NCBI GenBank assembly: GCA_037043455.1
Contig: JAWPHD010004474.1
Span: forward strand, 1 to 64,000
Reading direction: 5' to 3'
DNA from: Cyrtodaria siliqua
Taxonomy: Eukaryota; Mollusca; Bivalvia; Adapedonta; Hiatellidae
DNA length: 64,000 nt
Shown: positions 31,933 to 44,210 of the stretch, in pieces
How the letters are laid out: every line of letters starts with the position of its first letter
Numbering within the stretch: position 1 is the stretch's first letter
Program-made: the position numbers and the translations under genes
The notes under the pieces: generated by a model
What the model was told of the DNA's origin: nothing
What the model saw: the letters and a program-made list of their open reading frames with translations, nothing else
The model's database searches: none

Positions 31933-33460
31933 AATCAATAGTATTATGATCAGGAAATGAAATGTCTCTACATCGTTTTAAAACAAATTAATATAATTGT
32001 TTTGGATTTTTAAATAATTCAGTTTGATGTTGAAATTGTACTTGCAGTTGACAATAAACACTCGTTACCATTTCTCTATTACTTACCAGTCTCTTTAGAT
32101 GTATCGCCTCTAACAGTAGCAATAAGCAATATCAGCACATATCCTATCTATTTGTTTACATCTTTATTGAATATACTCAGGTTTCGTTTCAAGGATCGAT
32201 ATGTGTGGTATATTAAACTTTGAGAAAGGTTGCAACACAGCTTTACGAACAGTGCAATTTGACACACATTTAGACCATATCATGTGTTTAAATTGTCGCC
32301 ATTTTGTACCGGTAGCGGCATCGGTAGATCCGTGGACGAGGACTTGCACTTTGGAGCTGTAGATTTGGTTCCGTGGGTTTTATCCCTTTCTGATATAATT
32401 CAGCATCCCAATATCTTCAGCCTCTGTGTCCCTGTCCCTGTCCCATATGATCCGATATGCGTTAACCCCATTTTATTTCATTTCAGCTAGTGCCTAAGTA
32501 ACGTGTTAGAAGGACCACCGCATGAAACTGACGGAGGTCTATTTTTACGACAAAAAAAGCCAGTTTTCTAAGTAGAAAAAATGATCCCACCTCGTTGGGC
32601 AATTATACTCTGACCCCCGTTTTCACTGTATATCGACCCCACTAAGAATATTGAGCCCCATTCAACTTGTTCTCTTTACGGCTATTGTACTACCGTTATT
32701 TGATATTGTAGTTATTATTTGTTATTATGGTTTTTTGTTTACCTCCTCCGATTGCGCTAGTACAGATCGGCAGTCATGTAGTGATGCTAAAAATACTCAG
32801 ACACCTCGTCGAGTCCGAAGTTCCGGGTCACCGTGGATTTGATGCGACGAAAGGCTTTAATAGCCTTAGACCATTATCATGCCTAACTAACAATGTTTTT
32901 CACTTGTCTCTGTCTGGGCCTGGGGACGTTTTTCCATGTGGTCATTATTATGCGTGGACAACTGACACCCACGTTACACCGGTAGTCTGCTATATTATCT
33001 CATTGATTCAAGTACGTATACTCTATAAAATCCATTTCGAATACAGTCTAAATGTCATGTTCTTCTGTCTCGGATAATTACGTCAAGAATATACTTGTTT
33101 GCATGTTCGGAAACAGTTATTCCTATAAAAAGTGCGGTTATCGTGTTGGGAGGAGCTGATATTTGTAGACATAAACGAGGAGCTATATGGAATACAAACG
33201 ATTTCATTGACTTTTATCCAATTCTTAAGTGTTGACAACTCTATAATGGTATTAAAATCATATCTATAATGGTATTAAAGTCGTATCTTGCCTGCAATTC
33301 CTATAGGACAATCGATTTGGTCGTCCCTGGATAACGCATGTGTGCACTTCAGTAACCCTTTATAAAAAGGATTGATCCAGAAGTTTACAAAATGCATAAG
33401 CAAAATATACTGCGTACTTTACCGTATGCATGCCTACTCGTATCATGTATTGTTCTTTGT

Positions 33461-33927
33461 TATCTACTGAAAGGAAAAAGAAACAACGCGACACGGGAAT
33501 TTCCGCTATATATTGTATATACTGCACACTTAATTTCATATATATTTCAAAGAAATCCCAAGATGTTTTGTAAAAAAAAAAGAGCTACAGTTAGTTATAG
33601 AAAGGGCACACCTGTGATGTTGTAGACGTTTTAATCACAGTACACGTTGCAACAAGAAATTCATAAATGTTGAAGTTCCTCTTTGAAAAATTGAGCCAGG
33701 TCAGTACTGTATTTAACTTAAAAGTTTGTAAAATGTTGTATCCTAAGTTTGCGCCAAACGCCTACTCTATCAATAATGAAACTTTGCAGGAATACTATTT
33801 GCTGTGTTACGTGTTGTTTTAGTCCTTTTTTTGCGAATGGAAAGATCTTACGTAACCATATACCATTCGATTAACAGCAGCATATTGTACATAAATACGT
33901 GTCGCGTTTCTTTTTCCTTTCAGTATA
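33461..33927 (+). mobile_element. MITE family N2, copy B (in unit A)
   Basis: Left end TATCTACTGAAAGG, right end CCTTTCAGTATA, with the inverted termini of the family and a 3-bp insertion (AAC) within the left one. The internal body is the same as in copy A. It occupies the position equivalent to copy C in unit B, so it was already there before the duplication. Confidence 0.9.
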
Positions 33928-35088
33928 TAATGAGCCATGTTTATGTTATACGTTCTTGACATTCTTCTTGAGTGCCACGAGAAACAGAATTGTTTCCGCA
34001 ATGAATATGTCTCTTGCCAAAATGAATTTGTTGACTGCGCCCAATTTCATTAGCAATGAACTAAATGTAACACATATGCAAATGTCATCCTTTGGTATTG
34101 AGACATTTTGTCAAAGCATACAAGTCTTCTCATATGAAATTATAAATCGCGTTTATAGATTGGAAAAATATTAGCTAAAACCTTGTAATTTGACATTTCC
34201 TCACAAAACAGAATTTATTAAATTAAACAAAAACAGTGAGATATAATGTAAATAGAAACGATTACGACGCACCTATTGTGTCATGACCCACCATCGTCAG
34301 TTGTTTTATATATACGCCTATAAATCACATCTCGTCGAAATCAATGGCGGTCTTACGCGATTATTATATCATGTCTAGAAGCTGTTAGCTCTTAATGGAA
34401 AAGCTGCAACGGAAGTGTTCAACATTCCGTCATGACGCATTATGTCGCATCGTTAATAATTCCTTCATGCGTGCTTGTCTCAAGCCAACGTCTACATCAC
34501 ATCAGGTGTTCCTACGTTGTACATGTTCGTTCTCAGACCAGTACATGTTTCGAAAATAAATATAAGATGTTCAATATTCGACCTTAGCCCATCATTGTGG
34601 GAGATGTAGAGTTATTATGCGACGACATGATCGCTCTTGACCATGGCCCATCATTGTATGAAATGAATTGGCATTATGCGGTATGCGTCTGCTCAAATCA
34701 GTAATGGTTCGACACCATGATGGCTTTTGACTATGCACTTAGTCGGCTTTCAATCAATTTATAATTGCCAATACTTGTCCCTCAGCTCTGTAGAATTATG
34801 GCGGATTAGTGGTTTGCAGACTAATATATGTCAGCCATGGGAACATTGTTACTTATTAGTGGAATAATAAATGTCAGGAAAACCTTGTCTCGCTAAAAGT
34901 TTGAAAAACAAAAACGTAGATTTCTTGCTTTATGTAGAAAACACGCGATGATTTCTTTGAGAAAATATCTGCCATTCTATATCACTGTCCACTGGCATTA
35001 TTTATATGGTTGCCACTTGTCAGGTCTACATCACTACCAGTGAATTATAACTCACTGTCTCTGGTCTACTCTGCTCAAGAGATCATCT

Positions 35089-36318
35089 ATTTTGGGACCA
35101 CTGTTATTTCTTGTTTACATTAATGACATTGTTGATAATATTAACTCAACTATTAAATTATTTGCCGATGATACAAGTCTTTACGTTATAGTTGACTCTC
35201 CAAATATCGCTGCAACCATAATAAATAATGACCTGCTAACAATACATGATTGGGCGGACAAATGGTTGGTAGATTTTAATCCCAACAAAACAGAAACACT
35301 CCTAATCTCCAGGAAAATAAACAAGCCATTGCATCCTCCTCTAATGATGAACGCTGCTATTATTGCAGAAGTCGAAATGCATAAACATTAAGGTCTCTCA
35401 TTTTCAATTAATGGTATATGGAATCACCACATAGATGTTATTAAAGAAAAGGCATGGCAACGCGTAAATGTAATGAGAACATTAAAATTTAAGTTAGACA
35501 GATAATCTCTGGAAAAAATATACTTTACATTTATTCGTCCGACTCTTGAATATGCCGACGTTGTATGGGACAACTGTACTAAAGCGCAAGAGCATGAATT
35601 AGAAAAAAATCAATATGGGGCTGCCAGAATTGTGACAGGAGCAACCAAACTTATATCCCTAGTAGCCCTTAACCGCGAAACGGGATGGGAATCTTTGAAA
35701 GCTAGAAGACGAAAGCATAGGCTTATATTGTATTATAAAATGAACGCAAAAACTCCTGCCTTTTTGTCATCCCTTGTCCCAGATAACGTTGGAAACCTCG
35801 TTAACTACAATTTAAGAAACGCTGGAAACGCAAGAATAGTCCACTGTAATTCACAGCTTTATGCCAATTCTTTCCTCCCATCTACAATCCGTGAATGGAA
35901 TGAACTTCCCCCATCGGCGAGAAATTCGGAGTCTATTAGTGTTTTCAAATCTAGACTGGATAGTAATAGGACTACTGTTCCACAATACTACTTTACTGGT
36001 AATCGGAAGGCCCACATTCTCCACACACGCCTTCGCACTCACTGCAGCAGCTTAAATCAGCATTTATTTTCAAAAAACATTGTAGAAAGTCCACTATGTG
36101 TATGTAGATCCTTAGAAGACACGAATCATTTCCTATTGCACTGTCCACTATATACTCCCCAGAGAAAAGTAATGAATAATGAGTTACTACACTTAATCGA
36201 CGAAATAACACTAGACACCCTACTTTTTGGTGATGAAACACTTTCTCTAGACGTAAACACACAAGTTTTCAAAATAGTCCAAAAAATTATTCTCAATACG
36301 AAACGGTTCCTGTAAATT
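35089..36318 (+). pseudogene. LINE ORF2 remnant: RT palm to C-terminal zinc knuckle
   Basis: One reading frame runs the full length, interrupted only by two in-frame stops: TAA at 35389-35391 and a TAA near 35501. I see no frameshift. The order is RT motif GPLLFLVYIND, catalytic FADDTSLY, DWADKWLVDFNPNKT, then RPTLEYADVVWDN, LPSTIREWNELP and a C-terminal CVCRSLEDTNHFLLHC knuckle (C-x-C-x7-H-x4-C). The last 227 codons (35632-36315) are open. The protein would be an RT without its N-terminal half and without endonuclease, so the copy is dead. Confidence 0.93.
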
Positions 36319-36482
36319 GTATGCACTTAACTTTAGGAATTTGAGAAAATTAAATTAGCTAAACAGTATGCCAATCTGAAAAAATCGCTATCATGCTCCC
36401 TACAAGCTGAATCTGCCACTATAACAATACATTAGTAAGGGGATAAGGGCCTATATGTTTGCTGAGGAACGTCGCACACACA

Positions 36483-36485
<3 letters not shown>

Positions 36486-36520
<35 letters not shown>
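36486..36520. repeat. (CT)n microsatellite in the LINE 3' tail
   Basis: About 17 CT repeats, uninterrupted, lying within the LINE insertion. Confidence 0.97.
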
Positions 36521-36521
<1 letters not shown>

Positions 36522-37089
36522 TACATTTCTATATTTCTTGTAATTATATATTAAACACTTAACTAGCCATTTGATTTCATGTACTCGAATAAAGTAACTA
36601 ATTGTGCCATGATCAAGGAGACAGATATATACAAGCGTTTTGCTTTCTTCTGGATCCTAATTCACTGTTAACTATTACATAATTGTATGTCTATATAACA
36701 CAAACTGTATAATTGTGAATAAAATAGTGTTTAAACCAAGAGATCATCTCTATTAAGAGACCACCTGCTGTATTAAATCACCGTCTTAGTTCCCAAATAT
36801 GTTTTAAATTCAAAAGCAAATTAATCAAAATAAGAGACACGAGTGTTAAGAGAAGAGACACAACTTGCTTCTCTATTTGGTGGTCTTTTTGCATGTATGT
36901 TTGTATGTATGTATATACTCGCGACATCCCGCATGCGATGCGAATGTTCTACCACTGAAACACCGCTACAGTTTTAGTGGTCTATAAATCTGTTTTGGCT
37001 ATAATGATATATGTGACGCTTTGTTAAGTTGTATCAATGAATCTGCCATACATGCTTAATACTGGTATTGGATGCACCCTATATATGTA

Positions 37090-37332
37090 ATTATTCAGTT
37101 TTAGCATGATGCGTTGTCTATTAAGTTGCAGTACGTTGCTTTGCCTATTAAGTTGCAGCAACATGCGTTGCCTATTTAGTTGTAGTACGATGCGTTGCCT
37201 CTATTATTAACTTGCCTCACGATGTGTTGCCTGCTAGTTATTAAGCTGCAACCCGATGCGCTGCATGATCGTTATTAAGTTTCAGCACGAAGCGTTGCCT
37301 GCTCTGCTAATTATTTTGTTGCAACTCGATGC
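37090..37332 (+). repeat. Degenerate minisatellite in unit B
   Basis: Equivalent of 31695-31932, with the same CGATGCGTTGCCT-type units and a few indels. Confidence 0.8.
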
Positions 37333-38877
37333 CTGCTTGAACAAATCGATATCATGATGATCAGGAAACGAAATGTCTGTACATCGTTTTAAAACAAATT
37401 AATATAATTGTTTTGGATTTTTAAATAATTCAGTTTGATGTTGAAATTGTAAGGCAGTTGACAATAAACACTCGTTTACCATTTCTCTATTACTTACTAG
37501 TCTCTTTAAATGTACCGCCTCTAACAGTAGCAAAAAGCAATATCAGCACATATCCTTTCTATTTGTTTACATCTTTATTGAATATACTCAGGTTTCATTT
37601 CGTTTTAACACAAGGATCGATATGTGTGGTATATTAAACTTTGAGAAAGGTTGCAACACAGCTTTACGAACAGTGCAATTTGACAAACACATTTGGACCA
37701 TATTATATGTTTAAATTGTCGCCATTTTGTACCGGTAGCGGCATCGGTTGATCCGTGGACGAGGACTTGCACTTTGGAGCTGCAAATTTGGTTCCATGGG
37801 TTTTATCCCTTTCTGATATAATTCAGCATCCCCATATCTTCAGCCTCTGTGTCCCTGTCCCATATAACCCGATATGCGTTAACCCCATTTTATTTCATTT
37901 CAGCTAGTGCCTAAGTAACGTGATAGAAGGACCACCGTATGAAACTGACGGAGGTCTATTTTTACGACAAAAAAGTAGAAAAAATGATCCCACCTCGTTG
38001 GGCAATAATACTCTGACCCCCGTTTTCACTGTATATCGACCCCACTAAGAATATTGAGCCCCATTCAACTTGTTCTCTTTACGGCTATTGTACTACCGTT
38101 ATTTGATATTGTAGTTATTATTTGTTATTATGGTTTTTTGTTTACCTCCTCCGATTGCGCTAGTACAGATCGGCAGTCATGTAGTGATGCTAAAAATACT
38201 CAGACACCTCGTCGAGTCCGAAGTTCCGGGTCACCGTGGATTTGATGCGACGAAAGGCTTTAATAGCCTTAGACCATTATCATGCCTAACTAACAATGTT
38301 TTTCACTTTTCTCTGTCTGGGCCTGGGGACGTTTTTCCACGTGGTCATTATTCTGCGTGGAAAACTGACACCCACGTTACACCGGTAGTCTGCTATATTA
38401 TCTCATTGATTCAAGTACGTATACTCTATAAAATCCATTTCGAATACAGTCTAAATGTCATGTTCTTCTGTCTCGGATAATTACCTCAAGAATATACTTG
38501 TTTGCATGTTCGGAAACAGTTATTCCTATAAAAAGTGCGGTTATCGTGTTGGGAGGAGCTGATATGTGTAGACATAAACGAGGTGCTACATGGAATACAA
38601 ACGATTTCATTGACTTTTATCCAATTCTTAAGTGTTGACAACTCTATAATGGTATTAATGTCATATCTATAATGGTATTAACGTCGTATCTTGCCTGCAA
38701 TTCCTATAGGACAATCGATTTGGTCGTCCCTGGATAACGCATGTGTGCACTTCAGTAACCCTTTATAAAATGCATTGATCCATAAGTTTACAAGATGCAT
38801 AAGCAAAGTATACTGCGTACTTTACTGTATGCATGCCATTACAAATAAATACTCGTATCATGTATTGTTCTTTGTTA

Positions 38878-39336
38878 TATACTGAAAGGAAAAAGAAACG
38901 CGACACGGAAATTTCCGCTATATATTGTATATACTGCACACTTAATTTCATATATATTCCAAAGAAATCCCAAGATGTTTTGTAAAAAAAAAGAGCTGCA
39001 GTTAGTTATAGAATGGGCACAACTGTGATGTTGTAGACGTTTTAATCACAGTACACGTTGCAACAAAAAATTCATAAATGTTGAAGTTCCCCTTTGAATA
39101 ATTGAGCCAGTTCAGTACCATATTTAACTTAAAAGTTTGTAAAATGTTGTATCCTAAGTTTGCGCCAAACGCGTACTCTATCAATAATGAAACTTTGCAG
39201 GAATACTATTTGCTGTGTTACGTGTTGTTTTAGTCCTTTTTGCGAATGGAAAGATCTTACGTAACCATATACCATTCGATTAACAGCAGCATATTGTACA
39301 TAAATACGTGTCGCGTTTCTTTTTCCTTTCAGTATA
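38878..39336 (+). mobile_element. MITE family N2, copy C (in unit B)
   Basis: TATACTGAAAGGAAAAAGAA at the left and the exact inverse at the right. It occupies the position equivalent to copy B. Confidence 0.92.
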
Positions 39337-40439
39337 TAATGAGCCATGTTTATGTTATACGTTCTTGACATTCTTCTTGCGTGGTGCCACGAGAAACAGA
39401 ATTGTTTCCGCAATGAATTTGTCTCTTGCCAAAATGAATTTGTTTACTGCGCCCAATTTCATTAGCAATGAACTAAATATAACAAATATGCAAATGTCAT
39501 CCTTTGGTATTGAGACATTTTGCCAAAGCATACAAGTCTTCTCATATGAAATTATAAATCGCGTTTATAGATTGCAAAAATATTAGCTAAAACCTTGTTA
39601 TTTGAGATTTCCTCACAAAACAGAATTTATTAAATAAAAAAAAACAGTAAGAGAGATAATGTAAATAGAAACGAATACGACGCACCTATTGTGTCATGAC
39701 CCACCATCATCAGTTATTTTATATATACGCCTATAAATCACATCTCGTCGAAATCAATGGCGGTCTTACGCGATTATTATATCATGTCTAGAAGCTGTTA
39801 GCTCTTAATGGAAAAGCTGCAACGGAAGTGTTCAACATTCCGTCATGACGCATTATGTCGCATTGTTAATAATTCCTTCATGCGTGCTTGTCTCAAGCCA
39901 ACGTCTACATCACATCAGATGTTCCTACGTTGTACATGTTCGTTCTAAGTCCAGTAAATGTTTCGAAAATAAATATAAGATGTTCAATATTCGACCATAG
40001 CCCATCATTGTGGGAGATGTAAAGTTATTATGCGACGACATGATCGCTCTTGGCCATGGCCCATCATTGTATGACATGAATTGGCATTATGCGGTATGCT
40101 TCTGCTCAAATCAGTAATGGTTCGACACCATGATGGCTTTTGACCATGCACTTAGTCGGCTTTCAATCAATTTATAATTCCCAATATTTGTCCGTCAGCT
40201 CTGTAGAATTATGGCGGATTAGTGGTTTGCAGACTAAAATATGTCCGCCATGGGAACACTGTTACCTATCAGTGGAATAATAAATGTCAGGAAAACCTTG
40301 TCTCGCTAAAAGTTTGAAAAACAAAAAAGTAGATTTCTTGCTTAATGTAGAAAACACGCGATGATTTCTTTGAAAAATATCTGCCATTCTATATCACTGT
40401 CCATTGGCATTATTTATATGGTTGTCAAGTCTATATCAT

Positions 40440-41640
40440 TACCGATGAATTATAATTCGCTGTCTCCGGTCTACTCTATATCACAGATTCTGGATTACTC
40501 TATATCACTGTCTCTGATTTACTCTATAGCACTGTCTCTGATCTACTCTATACCAGTCTCTGATCTACTCTATACCACTGTCTCTCATCTACTCCATATC
40601 ACTGTCTCTGATCTACTCTATAGCACTGTCTCTGATCTACTCTATATCACAGGCACTGGTCTACTCTATATCACTGTCTCTGATCTACTCTATATCACTG
40701 TCTCTCATCTACTCTGTATGACTGGCACTGGTCTACCCTATCACTGTCTCTAATCTACTCTATATCACTGTCTCTGATCTACTCTACACCACTGTCTCGG
40801 ATCTATTCTATATCACTGTCTCTGATCTATTGTATATCACTGTCTCTGATCTACTGTATATCACCGTCTCTGATCTACTCTATACCACTGGCACTGGTCT
40901 ACTCTATATTACTCTCACCGGTCTACTATCGTATATATCGTTGTACTGGACTACTCTAAAAAACTGTCAATGGTCATATATCACTGTATTTGATCTACGC
41001 TATTTCACTGTCACTGGTCTACTCTATATCACTGTCACTGGCCTATTGTTTATCACTGTCACTTGCTTACTCTGTATCACAGTCACTAGTATACTTTAAT
41101 TAATTGTCACTGGTCTACTCGATATCACTGTCACTGGCCTATTGTGTATCACTGTCACTTGCTTACTCTGTATCACAGTCACTGGTATACTTTATATTAT
41201 TGTCACTGGTCTATTATATTTCACTGTCACTGGTCTACTCTATATCAATGTAACTGGCCTATTGTGTATCACTGTCACTTGCTTACTCTGTATCACAGTC
41301 ACTGGTATACTTTATATAATTGTCAATGGTCTACTCGATATCACTGTCACTGGCCTATTGTATATCACTATCACTGGCCTTTTGTTTATCACTGTCACCT
41401 GCTTACTCTGTATCACAGTCACTAGTATACTTTAATTGTCACTGGTCAACTCGATATCACTGTCACTGGCATATTGTGTATCACTGTCACTTGCTTACTC
41501 TGCATCAAAGTCACTGGTATACTTTATATTATTGTCACTGGTCTACTCTATATTACTGTCACTGGCCTATTGTGGATCACTGTCACTTGTTTACTCTTTA
41601 TCACTGTCAATGGTGTACTCTGTGTCACTGTCACTCAGAT
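40440..41640. repeat. 24-bp minisatellite with higher-order structure
   Basis: The basic monomer is of the form CTACTCTATATCACTGTCTC plus four bases. In the first half (to about 40900) monomers follow one another with little order. In the second half a higher-order unit of 4-5 monomers appears: ACTTGCTTACTCT (or close variants) recurs at 41061, 41157, 41277, 41397, 41489 and 41585, steps of 92-120 bp. Since 24 is a multiple of three, open frames of 68-159 codons arise in all plus frames (40361-41799). They read as SLVYSI/LLYITVTG-type repeats and are not genes. Confidence 0.95.
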
Positions 41641-43194
41641 AAAACAAAACTATCTCGATTTTTATGGTGGCTCGGTGTCTATGCTGGCGAAGACATCATC
41701 GAAACCTGTTTCCTAAATTTTCGCAAGTTCATGTTTGTGGAGGGATTATTCAGTTATCTTGGGAATACCAGTCTGAAAGAATGTTCGTGTTGCAACTAAG
41801 CTTAACATATCCCCACGTCAAATGAATCCAGAAAATGAGAGTGAATAAGCGAAATGTTCGTGTTCCGTTCGTTCTAAATATTTCAAAGATCACCATAGCA
41901 ATATTATGCAATTGTCTTTCGTCACTTTATGATCACATATTTTCGCCTTGAGCTTTGCTTAACAAAATTGTCCTCTCTATGCGAACCAGTTCAGAGCTGT
42001 CAACAAGGCTGTTGTTAAATGATGTAATAATACAACGTATCCGATTGTTTGCACAAAACTTTGCCTCAACTCTCCATACAATTATCCACAACATTTATAA
42101 CATACAGTAACGCTTCTTCTAAAACTATAATAAAAAGCGGGTGAATTATCAGTGTATATGTGTTGCACATTGAATATTCGTTCTATCAACATCCTGTGTG
42201 TAAATATTTATATTTCCCTTATGCATTATGCCACCTTTAAAGTGGGGTCGGCTTATGCTTATGTTGACTTTTATAACGTTTAGGCCAATGGTATACAACT
42301 GTGAGTGAGTTACTACTGACCCGAGAAGGGTACTATTGCACGAGGCGGAGTGACTACTGAATCCTCGACGGGTACTATTACACGAGGCGGCAGGATAAAT
42401 AGTTATAAACCACAGACTCATAAGGCATTAAATAGTTGTTTTATTATATATCATAAAGTATAACAGTTTTGTTTTTACTAATAACATTGAAATTTGGAGT
42501 GTGACCCGTGTACACACCGTGTCTGCTTCCTTTGTTCATTTAGGCAAGCTCGTCACTGACATAGATCGACTATTGCAAGGCCCCGTGACGCTTTGTTGTA
42601 TTTTTAAAAAAAACGCCTCAATGACAAATATGTACTATTGCACGCTAAATTTACTATTGCATTGTCATGTGATGAACTATTGAACGGTTGGCATATTTTC
42701 AATGAGAATGGTCAAAACTATTTAATCACACGTGACTGCTTCTAGACCAATGAAAAACGCTTATATTTTATGGTAATAATATGGTTTAATGAAAAACATG
42801 ACATAATGGCGTTGCGAGGGGTACTGATTAGATCTCAAGAACCAAGTTCGATGTTGTTGTTTTTTTGTTTTGTTTTTAAAGTGAAATATGTTTAGAAAAG
42901 GCAGACGTGTATAGGAGACAAACTGTAGTAAATGTCCTTAAGTTGAGTTGTATTACAATTGCAGTAAAATGAAATCTCAGGACGAAAACAAAACCACTCA
43001 CATACCGTTCCAGATTGGTAATCTCTTAGTTATGCCTAGACGAGTTCGAAGGGTTTCTCTGATTTGGCGTTGTCCGTACGTCCGTTACAATATTCGTGTA
43101 CGCATTATATACATATAATACTATCCATCACGTGTCCGACCCATAACTCTCATATGACAGGATAATAAATAGGCACAAACATTCAAACTCATCA
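41641..43194. other. Unannotated stretch with a small duplication
   Basis: About 42311-42395 holds two imperfect copies of a ~45-bp phrase (GGGTACTATTGCACGAGGCGG and its variant GGGTACTATTACACGAGGCGG). Echoes of the ACTATTGCA phrase lie at 42630-42690. No gene is supported. Confidence 0.4.
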
Positions 43195-43510
43195 AGGGCT
43201 TGCGTGGCGCAGTCGGTAGCGCGGCGGATTTGTAACCGGAGGACCCGGGTTCAATCCTCCATGGTGCCACTGAGTTTCGTCGGTGTGTTCTTGGGCAAGA
43301 CACTTTCCCTAGCTTAGCCTCGTCCATCGGATGGGGACGTAAACGGTCCCGTGTATCGGTCTATCCTCCGAGCACGTTAAAGAACCATAGGAATCTATTC
43401 GATAATAAGAGTAGGGCAGGTTCCTGGATTCCTATGTATCCTTCCCCTCACTGGGGCGGCTCTAAATAACCTATACTGTGTTGATGAGCCTTTAAACAAC
43501 ATTCAATTAA
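43195..43510 (+). mobile_element. tRNA-Thr-like SINE with MIR/CORE-like central motif
   Basis: The head reads GCGTGGCGCAGTCGGTAGCG (A box), GGATTTGTAACCGG (TGT at the anticodon position) and GGGTTCAATCC (B box). A body follows containing GTTCTTGGGCAAGACACTT, GATGGGGACGTAAACGG and a conserved CCTATGTATCCTTCCCC. It ends in AACATTCAATTAAA. A second copy lies on the minus strand at 60042-60367. The CTTGGGCAAG..ACTT phrase resembles the core of the vertebrate MIR/CORE-SINE domain as I know it. Acceptor-stem pairing fails, so it is not a tRNA gene. Confidence 0.85.
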
Positions 43511-43619
43511 AGTCACCAAGAGGAAGTGCAACTCCATGGTATCTCAATGATCACGGTCATAAGGTCATATGCGTCTTATATGCATATAATGAAGTCCTTT
43601 TCATGTCCATACCGTAAAA

Positions 43620-44210
43620 TTGCGGAAGTTATTTTTGACTCGCCTTTTCGAAGGAAAAAAGAGACATAGGTGTTGCTTTTCCGGCGGCGGCGGCGGCGTC
43701 AACATTCAAGTTTTGCGTTTAGGTCATTTTCTCACAAACTATATGCACTAGACCTTTCAAACTTTGCTTATAGTTGTATCTCGGGTGGTACATCGCAACG
43801 TGACAAAGTAAATGTGGAAGTGACCTTGACCCTCCAAGCATAGGGCAGATAACTTAATAATTTTTAGGTTCAACTTTTGCGTTTAGGTCACATTTTTACA
43901 AACTGTATGCACTAGACCTTTCAAACTTTGCTTATAGTTGTATCTTGGGTGGTACATCGCAACGTGATGAAGCAAATGTTGAAGTGACCTTGACCCTCCA
44001 AGCAAAGGGCAGATAACTTAATAATGTTTAGGTTCAACTTTTGCGTTAGGTCACATTTTTACAAACTGTATGCACTAGACCTTTAAAACTTTGCTTATAG
44101 CTGTATCTTGAGTGGTACATTGCAACGTCACAAAGCAAATGTGGATGTGACCTTCACCATCCAAGCAAAGTGCAGATAACTTAAATTGTTATATTTACAT
44201 CACTTTCGCA
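43620..44210 (+). mobile_element. S-type element 3 (CGG-headed), ~164-bp monomers
   Basis: Head CGCCTTTTCGAAGGAAAAAA with GACATAGG, then (CGG)n at 43681-43698. Three monomers follow, marked by ACTTTGCTTATAG at 43761, 43925 and 44088 (steps 164 and 163). Each contains TATGCACTAGACCTTT, TGGTACATCGCAACGTG and GTGACCTTGACC. No coding capacity. Confidence 0.75.

Larger units (their letters stand above)
31329..35075 (+). repeat. Tandem duplication, unit A (~3.75 kb)
   Basis: The unit begins CAAGAGATCACC and ends CTCACTGTCTCTGGTCTACT. It matches unit B (36737-40477) along its whole length with scattered substitutions and small indels; a 351-bp stretch compared base by base (32727-33077 versus 38130-38480) differs at four positions. 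It contains (TATG)n at about 31480-31503, a ~30-bp degenerate minisatellite and an N2 MITE. No gene is recognised. Short open frames shared by both units (63 and 116 codons from 32651 and 32727) are discussed under rejected items. Confidence 0.95.
35089..36736 (+). mobile_element. 5'-truncated LINE inserted at the duplication junction
   Basis: The insertion is 1,648 bp, flanked by the 13-bp target-site duplication CAAGAGATCATCT (35076-35088 and 36737-36749). It starts inside the RT domain at ILGPLLFLVYIND, so the 5' part was lost at insertion, as target-primed reverse transcription often leaves it. The coding part ends at 36318. A 3' non-coding tail with a (CT)n tract follows and ends in AATAAAATAGTGTTTAAAC without a poly-A run. 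The clade is probably CR1/L2/Jockey-like (inference). Confidence 0.95.
36737..40477 (+). repeat. Tandem duplication, unit B (~3.74 kb)
   Basis: Second copy of unit A in the same orientation. With the LINE and one target-site copy removed, the end of A (CTGGTCTACTCTGCT) runs directly into the start of B (CAAGAGATCATCTCTATT), so the units were head-to-tail neighbours. At its far end B does not lead into a third unit; after CTACTCT it passes into a 24-bp minisatellite. Confidence 0.95.

Noticed and set aside
32651..33077. Two frames (63 and 116 codons) preserved in both duplication units (also at 38054-38480)
   Set aside because: The 63-codon frame is identical in both units. The 351 bp of the 116-codon frame differ at four sites, and all four change the amino acid (L/F, C/R, Y/S, T/K), so nothing suggests protein-level selection. 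The frames are shared simply because the DNA was duplicated recently.
40361..41799. Several repetitive frames (68-159 codons) with a hydrophobic SLVYSI/LLYITVTG pattern
   Set aside because: By-products of the 24-bp minisatellite in all three plus frames.
43198..43270. Possible tRNA-Thr(TGT) gene, also at 60295-60360 on the minus strand
   Set aside because: A and B boxes are good, but the acceptor stem does not pair and a conserved ~250-bp body follows, so both are SINE heads.
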